Shown piece by piece: positions 1 to 9,188 of a DNA stretch of 64,000 nt. The notes beneath the pieces were generated by a model. That model did no database searches and was not told where the DNA came from. It saw only the letters and a list, made by a program, of their open reading frames with translations. Source of the DNA: Microbacterium sp. M28 (GTDB lineage Bacteria; Actinomycetota; Actinomycetes; Actinomycetales; Microbacteriaceae). A program made the position numbers and the translations under genes. How positions within the stretch are numbered: position 1 is the stretch's first letter; each line of letters starts with the position of its first letter. The stretch spans positions 1,054,001 to 1,118,000 of the forward strand of contig NZ_CP107546.1 of assembly GCF_025836995.1 (NCBI RefSeq), written 5' to 3'.

Positions 1-909
1 CGGCGCCCCGAGCAGCTCGGGGTAGGACGCCGGCCAGGTCGCCACCGCACCGTTCCCGGTGCGCGCGGCCGCGTCGCGGCAATAGCCCATGTCGCCCCCG
101 TCGACGCCGAGCGAGGCCATGTGGTCGATCGTCGCGTTGAAGTCACCGGCGAGGATGAAATCGCCCTGAGGGCACTGGTCGGCGATCCAGGCGAGGTCGC
201 TCTGCCAGCGATCCATCGCTTCGGGGCGGGGGGCGACCGCGTGCACGGCGACGACAGTCGGGCCGTCGCCGTCCACCGGCATCGCGACCGCGCTCGGCAC
301 GGAGCTGGTGTTGCTGGTCCCGTCCACCGAGGACTGGATCACCGAGTAGTCGCCGAGGTCGGGGGAGATGAGGATCGTCGTCTGCCAGGCCTGCGGCCCG
401 TTCTCGACGTCGGGGTTGAACTGCACGTGATGCACCCACATCGGATGCCCCTGCTCGCGCAGCATCACCGCGATGCGGGCGCCGACCGACTCGGCCGTCT
501 CCGGAAGGGCGACGATCTCGGCATCCTGCTCGAGGATCTCGGCGGCGATGGCGTCGGCGGAGATGGCCTCGCCTGCGGTGTTCCAGGTGAGCACCCGCAC
601 GCTGCCGTCGGTCTTCTCCGGAAGAGTCTCGGAACCGAGGCCGCGCACGGCGCCGATCGCGACGGATGCTCCGGCCCCGATGATCGCGACGATCAGAATG
701 GACGCCGCGAAACCGCGCAGCGGCTTGGCGAGCAGCAGCAGCAGCGCCAGCACGGCCACGACCGCGAACGCCGCCGCGACAGCACCGCGCACCGCCACGA
801 GCTGGGCGAACGGATAGGTCTGCTCGAGCTTGAAGAACTGCGGCCACACCACGACGGCCGTCGCTATCGCGAACAGCACGGTCAGCAGAATCCCCAGTAC
901 TCGGAACAT
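1..909 (-). CDS. Endonuclease/exonuclease/phosphatase family membrane protein (3' part outside window)
   Basis: The reading frame opens at an ATG at 907-909 and stays open to the window edge, giving 303 codons without a stop, so the C-terminus is missing. The N-terminus has three hydrophobic segments (about residues 4-22, 40-62 and 68-90). They are followed by an EEP-fold metallo-phosphoesterase domain beginning with VRVLTWNTAGE, the strand carrying the metal-binding Asn. Near the cut end AGDFNATIDH matches the GDFNxxxDH catalytic motif. Family members hydrolyse phosphodiester or phosphomonoester bonds; the substrate cannot be told from this sequence. The membrane segments suggest an anchored catalytic domain outside the cell. 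A TAGGCT hexamer (918-923) lies 8 nt upstream of the ATG, consistent with leaderless transcription. It is divergent from the PHP gene. Confidence 0.85.
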   Translation of the reverse strand, partial: MFRVLGILLTVLFAIATAVVVWPQFFKLEQTYPFAQLVAVRGAVAAAFAVVAVLALLLLLAKPLRGFAASILIVAIIGAGASVAIGAVRGLGSETLPEKTDGSVRVLTWNTAGEAISADAIAAEILEQDAEIVALPETAESVGARIAVMLREQGHPMWVHHVQFNPDVENGPQAWQTTILISPDLGDYSVIQSSVDGTSNTSSVPSAVAMPVDGDGPTVVAVHAVAPRPEAMDRWQSDLAWIADQCPQGDFILAGDFNATIDHMASLGVDGGDMGYCRDAAARTGNGAVATWPASYPELLGAP

Positions 910-1008
910 CGCCCATCAGCCTAGGGGCGGGATCTGTGAATCATCTGGTGCGGCAGGCACCGCGCGGCGGATGGATCCCGCGCTCCTGGCGGGCGATACG
1001 CTCGGAGG

Positions 1009-1878
1009 ATGAGGAGCGCGCAACGGTTCGAGGGTCCCAGCGACCTGCACCTGCACTCCAATCACTCCGACGGGACGCAGTCACCGGCCGAGGTCGTCCG
1101 ACAGGCGAAGGCGCACGGCATCCGCACCCTCGCCCTGACCGATCACGACCGCACCACCGGCTGGGACGAGGCCGCACGCGCCGCCGGCGAGCTGGAGATG
1201 ACGTTCCTTCCGGGGATGGAGCTGTCCGCCAAGCACGAGTGGCGCAGCGTCCACGTCCTCGGTTATCTCTTCGATCCGGTCGATCCGGCGCTCGCCGCCG
1301 AGACCGATCGCATCCGCGGAGACCGCATCGGCAGAGCCGAACGGATCGTGCGCAACATCGGCCGCGACTACGACCTGAACTGGGAGGACGTCATCGCGCA
1401 GACGATGCAGGATGCCACGGTCGGCCGCCCGCACATCGCGGATGCTCTGGTCGCCCGCGGCATCGTGCGCGACCGAGCCGAGGCGTTCGACGGCATCCTG
1501 CACCCGCGCGAGGGGTACTACGAACCGCACTACGCGCCCGACCCGCTGACGGCGGTGCGGCTCATCACGCGCGCCGGGGGCGTGGCGATCATCGCGCACC
1601 CGGTGACGGCAGGACGAGATCGGATGATGCCGGTCTCGTTCATCGAGCGTCTGATCGCCGAGGGGCTGGGCGGGTTCGAGATCGATCACCGCGAGAACAC
1701 CGAGGACGGCAAGCGGCTGCTGCGGGCGCTCGCGGCCGAGCACGATCTCATCGTCACCGGGTCGAGCGACTATCACGGTGCCGGCAAACCCAACGTGCCT
1801 GGTGAGAACACCACGGCCGATGAGATGGTGGCGCGGATCATCGACCGCGCGACCGGCACGGATCCGCGGTATCCCTGA
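1009..1878 (+). CDS. PHP domain metal-dependent phosphoesterase (nucleoside bisphosphate phosphatase-like)
   Basis: The 289-residue protein has the PHP family metal ligands in order: DLHLHSNHSDGT near residues 11-22, LTDHDRTT, LPGMELS, RPHIADAL, IIAHPVT and GSSDYHG near the C-terminus. This is the TrpH/YciV-type single-domain PHP phosphatase. Characterised relatives remove the 3'-phosphate from 3',5'-nucleoside bisphosphates or degrade short RNA; which of these applies is inference. The ATG at 1009 is preceded by TACGCT (997-1002) with a 6-nt gap, a leaderless arrangement. A GGAGG touches the start codon but is too close to act as a ribosome-binding site. Confidence 0.85.
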   Translation: MRSAQRFEGPSDLHLHSNHSDGTQSPAEVVRQAKAHGIRTLALTDHDRTTGWDEAARAAGELEMTFLPGMELSAKHEWRSVHVLGYLFDPVDPALAAETDRIRGDRIGRAERIVRNIGRDYDLNWEDVIAQTMQDATVGRPHIADALVARGIVRDRAEAFDGILHPREGYYEPHYAPDPLTAVRLITRAGGVAIIAHPVTAGRDRMMPVSFIERLIAEGLGGFEIDHRENTEDGKRLLRALAAEHDLIVTGSSDYHGAGKPNVPGENTTADEMVARIIDRATGTDPRYP

Positions 1879-1940
1879 GCCGGGCGAACTGTCGGGATTC
1901 TCCCGGACACCTGTGCGGTCCGGCCGATAGGTTGTCCGGC

Positions 1941-2870
1941 ATGCAGCGGGCGACATCCCTGGAACGGCGCATCGACGAGGTCGCCCATCGCCTCCTCCGG
2001 GATGCCTCGGCGAACGGCATCCGTGCCGGTCTGATCGAGTTCGCCGTTTTCGTGCTCAAGCAGGCCTGGGCGTGCGTGTTCGGCGCCGCCCTGCTGGTCG
2101 CGATCGTCGCTGCTCGCCTGTGGTATCCGGATGACGCGGTCATCGCCCGCAACGATGCGCTGACGATGGCGGCCGTTCTGATCCAGGTCGCCATGCTCGT
2201 GTTCCGGCTCGAGACGGGCCGCGAGCTGTGGGTCATCGTCCTGTTCCATGTCACGGGGACGGTGATGGAGCTGTTCAAGACCGACGTGGGTTCGTGGATG
2301 TACGCCGCCGACGGCGTGCTGCGCCTCGGCGGAGTCCCGCTGTTCAGCGGGTTCATGTACGCGGCGGTGGGGTCGTACATGGTGCGCGTCCACCGGCTCT
2401 TCGACCTCGGGTTCGTCCGCTATCCCCGCCGCTGGCTCACGACGGCGGTCGCGGCGGCCGTCTACCTGAACTTCTTCGCGCATCACTTCTGGTGGGATGC
2501 CCGGTGGGTCCTGCTCGGCGCGGTCGTGCTGCTCTGGCTGCCGACGGTCATGTACGCCCGCGTGTGGCGGCGCGTGCTCCGGCTGCCGCTGCTGATCGTG
2601 TTCGCGGGCGTGGCGGTGTTCATCTATCTCGCCGAGAACATCGGCACCTGGGCCGGGGCATGGGCGTATCCGGACCAGGTGGCCGCATGGCAGCCGGTCT
2701 CGCCGAGCAAGCTCGGCTCCTGGTTCCTGCTCATGATCATCTCGGTGGTCATGGTGACCTGGGTGTATCCGCCGCGTGCGCCGGCCTCCACCGGCGCAGA
2801 CGACGAGGGGCGGATGCCGCAGCATCCGCCCCTCGAGGAAGAGTCTCAGGCCCCGGCGGCCGGAGCCTGA
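1941..2870 (+). CDS. DUF817 family integral membrane protein
   Basis: This 309-residue membrane protein has seven or eight hydrophobic segments. The central stretch FKTDVGSWMYAADG followed by RLGGVPLFSGFMYA is the hallmark of DUF817. No function is established for the family. The ATG at 1941 is chosen over an in-frame TTG at 1932 because TAGGTT (1928-1933) sits 7 nt upstream of it, as in other leaderless genes here. The last 25 bp overlap the end of the convergent helicase gene. A 14-bp hairpin at 2804-2835 lies within the coding tail, so the last 20 or so residues are probably not conserved protein sequence but the cost of reading through a shared terminator-like structure. Confidence 0.8.
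   Translation: MQRATSLERRIDEVAHRLLRDASANGIRAGLIEFAVFVLKQAWACVFGAALLVAIVAARLWYPDDAVIARNDALTMAAVLIQVAMLVFRLETGRELWVIVLFHVTGTVMELFKTDVGSWMYAADGVLRLGGVPLFSGFMYAAVGSYMVRVHRLFDLGFVRYPRRWLTTAVAAAVYLNFFAHHFWWDARWVLLGAVVLLWLPTVMYARVWRRVLRLPLLIVFAGVAVFIYLAENIGTWAGAWAYPDQVAAWQPVSPSKLGSWFLLMIISVVMVTWVYPPRAPASTGADDEGRMPQHPPLEEESQAPAAGA
2804..2835. terminator. Perfect 14-bp hairpin between convergent genes
   Basis: The arms 2804-2817 and 2822-2835 are perfectly complementary around a CGCA loop. The hairpin begins 11 bp past the helicase stop codon and lies inside the DUF817 coding tail. There is no clear U-tract on either strand, so it may act as a bidirectional barrier or processing hairpin instead of a classic rho-independent terminator. 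The arms contain GGATGC and GCATCC, the hexamer that is over-represented across the window. Confidence 0.55.
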
Positions 2871-4369
2871 GGAACCGTACCGCCACCGGATCCGCCGCGA
2901 CGGCGACGACGGCGACGTGCCGGAGCCGGTTTGCCGTCGTGGTGCTCCTTGCCCGCACCGTCGTGGGTGCCTGCGCCCTCAGCGCTGCGATCGACGGCTG
3001 GGGCGTCCTTCGACGTCTCGTCCTTGGACGCGTCGCCCTCGGCGAACGTCGAGCCGACGGGCTCGGTCGCGGTGCGACGGCGACGGCGGCGGCGGGTCGT
3101 TCCCTCGGAAGCGCCCTCGGCTGCGGCATCCGCGGCCTTCTCCGGGCGCTGGCGCTGCGTCTTGACCGCCTGCGTCTTCGGCGCCGTCGTCAGCCGGCCC
3201 TTCGTGCCTTCGGGGATGTTCAGGTCGCTGTACAGATGCGGGCTCGACGAATACGTCTCGACGGGCTCGGGCTGGCCGAACTCCAGGGCGCGGTTGATGA
3301 GGGCCCACTTGTGCAGGTCCTCCCAGTCGACGAACGTGACCGCGATACCCGTCTTGCCTGCGCGGCCGGTGCGGCCGGCGCGGTGCAGGTACGTCTTGTC
3401 CTCGTCCGGGATGGTGTGGTTGATGACGTGGGTGACGTCGTCGACGTCGATGCCGCGGGCGGCGACGTCGGTGGCGACGAGCACGTCGCGCTTACCCGCC
3501 TTGAAGGCGGCCATCGAGCGCTCGCGCTGCTCCTGTCCCATGTCTCCGTGCACGCCGCCGACGTTGAATCCGCGGTCGCCGAGCTCGTCGACCAGGCGCT
3601 GCGCCGCGCGCTTGGTGCGCGTGAAGATGACGGTCTTGCCGCGGCCCTCGGCCTGCAGGATGCGGGCGATGACCTCGTCCTTGTCGAGCGAGTGCGCGCG
3701 GTAGACGAGGTGCTTGATGTTCGCCTGGGTCAGCCCCTCGTCGGGGTCGTTGGCGCGGATGTGGATCGGGTTCGACATGAACCGGCGCGCCAGCGCGACG
3801 ATCGGGCCCGGCATGGTCGCCGAGAAGAGCTGGGTGTGGCGCTTGTCCGGAACCTTCTGGAAGATCTTCTCGATGTCGGCGAGGAAGCCGAGGTCGAGCA
3901 TCTTGTCCGCCTCGTCCAGCACGACCTCGGTCGCGTTGGAGAGGTCGAGCAGACGCTGGCCTGCGAGGTCGATCAGACGACCCGGTGTGCCGACGACGAT
4001 CTGTGCGCCGGCCTTGAGCTGGTCGATCTGCCCCTCGTAGGCCTTGCCGCCGTAGATGGCGACGACGCTGGTGGAGCGGTTGCTGGTGAGCAGGTCCATG
4101 TCCTCGTAGACCTGGACGGCGAGCTCGCGCGTCGGGACGACGATGAGCGCCTTGACGCCAGGTTCCGGGTTCTCACCCAGGCGCTGGACGACGGGGATGC
4201 CGAAGCCGAACGTCTTTCCGGTTCCGGTCTTGGCCTGGCCGATGATGTCCTGGCCCGGAAGGCCGAGGGGGATGGTCTGCTCCTGAATGGGGAACGCGTC
4301 CACGATGCCCTTGGCGGCGAGGGCGTCGACGATGTCCTGATCGATGCCGAGTTCGGCGAAGGTTGTCAC
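2846..4369 (-). CDS. DEAD-box RNA helicase, RhlE-like
   Basis: This is a complete SF2 DEAD-box ATPase of 507 residues. PIQEQTIP (Q motif, residues 27-34) and AKTGTGKT (Walker A, 46-53) are followed by PTRELA, LDEADKMLD (DEAD box), LFSATMP (SAT), IFTRTKRAA and HRAGRTGRAG (motif VI). The C-terminal tail is low-complexity and basic, with two arginine runs (TRRRRRRRTAT and PARRRRRRRGG), probably an RNA-binding tail. Such helicases remodel structured RNA in ribosome assembly and mRNA decay. The GTG at 4369 (VTTFAELGI) is preferred because homology begins there; an in-frame extension of 64 codons upstream is low-complexity. It is divergent from the ferritin-like gene, as in mycobacteria. Confidence 0.92.
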   Translation of the reverse strand: MTTFAELGIDQDIVDALAAKGIVDAFPIQEQTIPLGLPGQDIIGQAKTGTGKTFGFGIPVVQRLGENPEPGVKALIVVPTRELAVQVYEDMDLLTSNRSTSVVAIYGGKAYEGQIDQLKAGAQIVVGTPGRLIDLAGQRLLDLSNATEVVLDEADKMLDLGFLADIEKIFQKVPDKRHTQLFSATMPGPIVALARRFMSNPIHIRANDPDEGLTQANIKHLVYRAHSLDKDEVIARILQAEGRGKTVIFTRTKRAAQRLVDELGDRGFNVGGVHGDMGQEQRERSMAAFKAGKRDVLVATDVAARGIDVDDVTHVINHTIPDEDKTYLHRAGRTGRAGKTGIAVTFVDWEDLHKWALINRALEFGQPEPVETYSSSPHLYSDLNIPEGTKGRLTTAPKTQAVKTQRQRPEKAADAAAEGASEGTTRRRRRRRTATEPVGSTFAEGDASKDETSKDAPAVDRSAEGAGTHDGAGKEHHDGKPAPARRRRRRRGGSGGGTVPQAPAAGA

Positions 4370-4559
4370 GATGTGATGTTGCCTGTCCGGCGGCCCGTGC
4401 GCGGGGCGCGCCACGTATATACGGATCCACGCCGTCTCATGTGCCACAGGCGCGGGGCCCTGCTCCGATGGCAGGGCGTGGGACCAGCCTACCCGAGCAC
4501 CCCGTCGCGGCCGGTAGAGCGGATGCTGCGGCGGTGAGCGGGTCGGTAGTCTGAAGTCC

Positions 4560-5270
4560 ATGGTTCAGTGGTTCTGGCAGCGCAAGGCGCCGCGGCGCAC
4601 GCTCACCCTGCGCAGCCGCGGAGAGGACAGCGGCGCGACGCGCATCGACTTCGCCGAGCTGGCGCCCGAGGAGGCGCGCTTCCTCGGCCAGGCCGCGTAT
4701 CTGCAGCTCGGCTACTTCGAGACGCTCAGCCGTCTGATCCGGGCGACGCCCGAGCTCAGCGAGAAGGAAGCCATCTCGCGCGCGGCTGGTGCGGCGCTGG
4801 ACAAGCACCGCGGGATCGTCGACCTCATCACCGAGCGCGGGGATGATCCGACCGAACTGATGCTGCCGTTCCGCGAGCACCTGGACGCGTTCCGTCGTAA
4901 GACGATCGGTGCCCGACCGCGGGAGACCCTGCTCGCGGTGCACATCACCGCCGGTATGCTCGACGACTTCTACCTGGCACTGGCCGGCAGCTACGGCGAG
5001 ACGGGCCGCCGCGTGGCGGAGATCCTGCGGGAGGATGATCGCAGCGACGAGATCGTCGCGATCCTCACCGCGACGATCGAGTCCGACGTCGAGTGGCGGT
5101 CGCTGCTGTCGATGTGGGCGCGCCGACTCGTGGGCGACACGCTGCTGGTCGCACGTTCCGCGTTGCGCCCGGAGCGCCTGGTCGTTGACGACGACCGCAT
5201 CGAACCGGTCTACACCGAGCTCATGGGCGCGCATGCGCGCCGCATGGACGCTCTGGGTCTGGCCGCGTAG
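4560..5270 (+). CDS. Ferritin-like fold protein of unknown function
   Basis: The 236-residue protein is almost entirely helical and lacks signal peptide or membrane segments. Glu and His residues are spaced along predicted helices (for example YLQLGYFETLSRLI and AALDKHRGIVDLI), as in the actinobacterial ferritin-like family related to MiaE-type diiron proteins. Diiron binding is inferred, not shown by a strict ExxH pair. In mycobacteria the homologous gene is also next to an RhlE-type helicase. The ATG at 4560 follows TAGTCT (4547-4552) by 7 nt, indicating leaderless translation. The gene ends 18 bp from the convergent small membrane protein gene. Confidence 0.75.
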   Translation: MVQWFWQRKAPRRTLTLRSRGEDSGATRIDFAELAPEEARFLGQAAYLQLGYFETLSRLIRATPELSEKEAISRAAGAALDKHRGIVDLITERGDDPTELMLPFREHLDAFRRKTIGARPRETLLAVHITAGMLDDFYLALAGSYGETGRRVAEILREDDRSDEIVAILTATIESDVEWRSLLSMWARRLVGDTLLVARSALRPERLVVDDDRIEPVYTELMGAHARRMDALGLAA

Positions 5271-5288
5271 CCTCGCGGCCTGCCGCCT

Positions 5289-5576
5289 TCAGAGGCCGAG
5301 CGCGGCCCGCCTCGCGGCATCCGAGCGCGTCCGCGCCGATGACAGGGCGATCGTCGCGAGGGCGGCGACCGCGAGCGACCCGACGATGCTCGCCAGCCAC
5401 AGCCAGAAGCTGTCCTGGCCGACGCCGGCCCATTGCATGCCGGTGTAGATGATGGCCGCGGCTGCGGTCGCGATGCCGGGCGTCACCATCACACCGCGCA
5501 GCTCGCGGGCCGGCAGCAGGTAGTGCATGCCGATTCCGAGCGCGCACGCGGCGATGAGCGCGAGCAGGATGTACAT
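5289..5576 (-). CDS. Small membrane protein of unknown function
   Basis: This 95-residue protein has three hydrophobic segments (about residues 2-22, 30-50 and 58-80) and a short basic cytoplasmic tail (SSARTRSDAARR). I do not recognise a family. Its start lies 1 bp downstream of the DUF3107 stop codon, so the two genes are almost certainly cotranscribed. Codon use is typical of the region and the frame is clean, which supports a real gene. It could be a subunit or regulator of a membrane process, but nothing in the sequence says which. Confidence 0.7.
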   Translation of the reverse strand: MYILLALIAACALGIGMHYLLPARELRGVMVTPGIATAAAAIIYTGMQWAGVGQDSFWLWLASIVGSLAVAALATIALSSARTRSDAARRAALGL

Positions 5577-5577
5577 G

Positions 5578-5802
5578 TCAGGCGACGAAGCCGACGCGAC
5601 GCGATTCCTCTGTGCCGAGCTCGATGTACGCGAGGTTCGCGGTCGGCACCAGGTACGAGCTGCCCTTCACGTCGACGAAGCTCACGTGGGTGGCGTTCTG
5701 CTCGAGCGCGGATGTCACCTGCGTCCGCACCTCGTCGGCGCTGGAAGCGGACTCGAAGTTCAGCTCACGGCCGGTGTTGACGATGCCGATGCGAATTTCC
5801 AC
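5578..5802 (-). CDS. DUF3107 protein (Rv3208A/TB9.4-like)
   Basis: The 74-residue cytosolic protein begins MEIRIGIVNTGRELNFE and ends with YIELGTEESRRVGFVA, matching DUF3107, a small family restricted to actinobacteria and known in M. tuberculosis as TB9.4. Its function is unknown. A good ribosome-binding site, AAGGAG, lies about 12 bp before the ATG on the minus strand. It heads a two-gene unit with the small membrane protein and is divergent from adnA, the order expected from the mycobacterial neighbourhood. Confidence 0.88.
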   Translation of the reverse strand: MEIRIGIVNTGRELNFESASSADEVRTQVTSALEQNATHVSFVDVKGSSYLVPTANLAYIELGTEESRRVGFVA

Positions 5803-5942
5803 GCGTGCTCCTTGAAGATCGGGGACTCAGGCAACTCTACCGCGCAGGGCACGGGCCGGATCGGGGCTGCGGCGCGGTTTCGCCCACGGCGCACAACCGT
5901 TCGTGCGGGGCGGTGTCCGTGCGTCCGGCTACCGTGGATGAC

Positions 5943-8900
5943 ATGACAGAGGACGCCGCGCAACTCGCCGTCATCGGCGCCGCCGCAGACGCGTCAGCCG
6001 TCGTGATCGGAGCCCCGGGGACGGGCAAGACGCACGCGCTCGTCGCGAGGGTGGCCGCCCTCCTCGAGCGCCATGGCATGCCCCCGGAGGCTCTGCTCGT
6101 GCTGACTCCGAGCAGGCAGGCCGCGACGGCGCTGCGCGACGCCATCGGGGTGCGGACGCGCCAGGCCACACCGGGGCCGCTCGCACGTTCACTGGCCTCT
6201 TTCGCCTTCCAGGTGGTCAGGGGCGCGACCGTGCACGCCGGTGCAGAGCCGCCCGCTCTGCTGACCGGGGCGGACCAGGACCGCATCATCGCCGACCTGC
6301 TCGAGGGCGACGCGGCGGACGAGGGCGACGGGCAGACATCGCGCTGGCCGGCGCAGCTGAGCCCCGCGATGCGGGCGTCGACCGGGTTCCGCTCCGAGCT
6401 GCGCGCGTTCCTCGCCGAGTGCACCGAACTCGGCGTGGACGCCGACGAGCTGAGCGGCTCGGACGACGAGGTCTGGCGAGCGATCGGCGGCTTCCTGCGC
6501 GACTACCGCCAGGTGCTGGGCGGCATGCGGGCCGCGCACCGCGACATCCCGGATCTCGTCAGCGAGGCGGCCGCGCTGCTGCGCGGCGCGGATGCCGCCG
6601 TCCTGGGCCCCCTCGCCGACCTGCGCATCGTCCTGATCGACGACGCGCAGGAACTGACGCGCGGGGGCATCGAGCTCGTGCGGGCACTCCGAGCCAGAGG
6701 CATCGCGGTCTTCGCGTTCGGCGACCCGGACATCTCCTCCGGCGCGTTCCGCGGAGCCACTCCGCAGCTCTTCCACGAACTCGCGGCCCTGCTCGAGCAC
6801 GTCCACGTGCTCGACCGCCCGCATCGGCAGGCACCGGCGCTGACCGCGCTCACGCGCACGGTGACGCAGGCGATCGGCGTCGCCGGCCGGGTCGAGCATC
6901 GTCGTGCCCCGGAGGCCGTGTCCGCGGAGTCCGCCGCGGACGTGTCGACGTTCGTCGCATCCAGCCCCTACGAGGAGTTCGACCGGATCGCCGGTGTGCT
7001 GCGCGATTGGCATCTCTCCCACGGCGTCGCGTGGAGCGACATGGCCGTCATCGCGCACGACACGCGTCAGGTGACCGCCCTCGAGACCGAACTCGCCGCC
7101 CGCGAGGTGCCCACCCGCGCCGCCGGCGTGCAGCGCCCGCTCGGGAGCGAAGGGGTCGTGCGCGACATCGTCGGCATCGTGCGACTGGCGCTCACACCCG
7201 CGGACGAGCGTCAGATCGACGCGCTGACCGAGGCGCTTCGCACACCGTTCGGTGGCATGGACGCCGTCGGTCTGCGCCGTCTTCGCGCGCGGCTGCGCCA
7301 CCTCGAACTGGCCGACGGCGGTGCGACTCCGGCGGGTGAACTGCTGCGGCTGGCGATGATGCATCCCGCGCAGTTCGACCGCATCGACGCTCCGGAGGCC
7401 AGGGCCGCCGACCGTTTCGCCGCGACGCTGGCCGAGGTGGCAGCGGCCGCGGAGTCGGGCGAGACCATCCACGAGTTGCTCTGGCGGGTCTGGGACCGCG
7501 CTCGAGGACTCGACGGCGCGCGACTGGAGAAGTCCTGGCGCGCCTCGGCCGAGCAGCCGGGCGGCGCCGACCTCGCGCGTGCGCTGGACAGTCTGGTCGC
7601 GCTGTTCGATGCGGCCAAGCGCTTCGTGGAGCGCTCGCCGGAGGAGAAGCCGGTGGTGTTCATCCACGACATCCTCGACAGTGAAGTGCCGGAGGACACA
7701 CTGTCCACGCCGGACCGCCCGGGCCTGGTCACTCTGCTGACGCCGGCGACCGCGCTCGGCGGCGAGTACGAGGCCGTCATCGTCGCCGGTGTCCAGGACG
7801 GCGTCTGGCCGAACGTGCGTCTGCGCGGCGGGATGCTGGGCACCTGGCGTCTCGCGGACGCGGTCATGGCTGCGCGTACCGGAACGGCGGTGCCCGCGCC
7901 CGGTGTACTGGATCGGAGACGATCCGCTCTCCATGACGAGCTGCGGCTGTTCGTTCGCGCCGTGTCGCGTGCGCGTTCGCGTCTGCTGATCACCGCGGTC
8001 GACGACGACGATATGACACCGAGCGGCTTCTTCGCGTTCCTGCCGGCGCCGGATGCTCCGGAACTGCATCCATCGGCCGAGCATCCGCTCACGCTGCGGG
8101 GGCTGGTCGCCCGCCACCGTCGCGCGCTGACGACATCCGGTTCCCCTCGGGTCCGCGAGGAGGCCGCCGCACAGCTCGCGATCCTCGCGGACGAGGGGGT
8201 CGCCGGTGCCCATCCGGACGAGTGGTACGGCGTAGCGGATCCGTCGACGCTCGCTCCGCTGCACGACCTCTCCGTGGAGGCCGCGCGCGTGTCGCCGTCG
8301 CGGATGGAATCGTTCGAGGAGTGCGAGCTGAACTGGGTGGTGTCCGCGCTGGGCGGTGACACCGTGCTTCCGCCATCGGCCGGGATCGGCACGATCGTGC
8401 ACGAGGCCATGGAGAAGGTGCCGGACGGCGATCTCGAACGCATGCGCGAGATCCTCGCCGCGCACTGGCCGGAGCTGGACTTCGAGACGGCATGGATCGG
8501 TCGCAAGGAGCGCCGCCGTGCAGATCAGTACATCGAACGCCTGCACTCCTACATCCAGGACGTCGCGACCGAGGGCGGTCGCGTCCTCGCGAGCGAGGTC
8601 GAGTTCCGGTTCGCGGTCGACCTGGAGACGCCGGACGGCGGGAACGCGGCGGCGCCAGCGGTCCACGGCGTCACGGGCGACGCAGCGCCGAACCCGCAGC
8701 GCGCAGTGGTGCACGGTTTCATCGACCGGGTCGAGGCGTACCCGCCCGGCGCGGGTGAGCACGCCAAGGCCCGAGGGCAGAAATGGGAGCGGATGGCGGC
8801 GGGGACCGATGGCGGCCGCGTGGTCGTGGTCGACCTGAAGACCGGCAAGTACGAGCCCGAGAGCGAGCAGAAGGTCGCCGAGCACGCGCAACTCGCGGCC

Positions 8901-9188
8901 TACCAGATCGCGGTGCAGCAGGGCCTCGTGGCAGGCGCCGACCCCGCGGCCCTCACCGGTGCCCGTCTCGTCCTGGTCGCCAAGACGCTGTCCGGCAGCG
9001 ACTATCGCGTCGCGCACCAGCACACGCTGGATGATCAGACGCGGACGGTCTTCCTCAACCGCATCGCGGACGCCGCGCGCGGGATGTCCGCGAGCAGCTT
9101 CACCGCGCAGGTCGAAGCGCACTGCGCCGACACGCAGTGGCGCGTGCAACCGTGCCGCATCCACACGGTCCCGGCGGTGAGCGCATGA
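5943..9188 (+). CDS. adnA: AdnA-like helicase-nuclease subunit
   Basis: The 1,081-residue protein combines a UvrD/Rep-type SF1 motor with a C-terminal PD-(D/E)XK nuclease. Walker A is GAPGTGKT (about residues 23-30). Walker B reads LIDDAQEL (about 233) instead of the canonical DExQ. The nuclease core is VVVDLKTGKYEPES (D964, K966) followed by HAQLAAYQIAVQQG. Three cysteines (about 794, 1061 and 1071) bracket the nuclease in the manner of an iron-sulfur module. AdnAB in mycobacteria resects double-strand breaks for recombination. The ATG at 5943 follows TACCGT by 7 nt. The stop overlaps the adnB start by 4 bp, so translation is coupled. Length and gene order support AdnA over AddB or RecB. Confidence 0.88.
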   Translation: MTEDAAQLAVIGAAADASAVVIGAPGTGKTHALVARVAALLERHGMPPEALLVLTPSRQAATALRDAIGVRTRQATPGPLARSLASFAFQVVRGATVHAGAEPPALLTGADQDRIIADLLEGDAADEGDGQTSRWPAQLSPAMRASTGFRSELRAFLAECTELGVDADELSGSDDEVWRAIGGFLRDYRQVLGGMRAAHRDIPDLVSEAAALLRGADAAVLGPLADLRIVLIDDAQELTRGGIELVRALRARGIAVFAFGDPDISSGAFRGATPQLFHELAALLEHVHVLDRPHRQAPALTALTRTVTQAIGVAGRVEHRRAPEAVSAESAADVSTFVASSPYEEFDRIAGVLRDWHLSHGVAWSDMAVIAHDTRQVTALETELAAREVPTRAAGVQRPLGSEGVVRDIVGIVRLALTPADERQIDALTEALRTPFGGMDAVGLRRLRARLRHLELADGGATPAGELLRLAMMHPAQFDRIDAPEARAADRFAATLAEVAAAAESGETIHELLWRVWDRARGLDGARLEKSWRASAEQPGGADLARALDSLVALFDAAKRFVERSPEEKPVVFIHDILDSEVPEDTLSTPDRPGLVTLLTPATALGGEYEAVIVAGVQDGVWPNVRLRGGMLGTWRLADAVMAARTGTAVPAPGVLDRRRSALHDELRLFVRAVSRARSRLLITAVDDDDMTPSGFFAFLPAPDAPELHPSAEHPLTLRGLVARHRRALTTSGSPRVREEAAAQLAILADEGVAGAHPDEWYGVADPSTLAPLHDLSVEAARVSPSRMESFEECELNWVVSALGGDTVLPPSAGIGTIVHEAMEKVPDGDLERMREILAAHWPELDFETAWIGRKERRRADQYIERLHSYIQDVATEGGRVLASEVEFRFAVDLETPDGGNAAAPAVHGVTGDAAPNPQRAVVHGFIDRVEAYPPGAGEHAKARGQKWERMAAGTDGGRVVVVDLKTGKYEPESEQKVAEHAQLAAYQIAVQQGLVAGADPAALTGARLVLVAKTLSGSDYRVAHQHTLDDQTRTVFLNRIADAARGMSASSFTAQVEAHCADTQWRVQPCRIHTVPAVSA

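Noticed and set aside
2228-4537. Long plus-strand frame of about 770 codons
   Set aside because: It is antisense to the DEAD-box helicase and its composition is that of a high-G+C shadow frame; no domain is recognisable.
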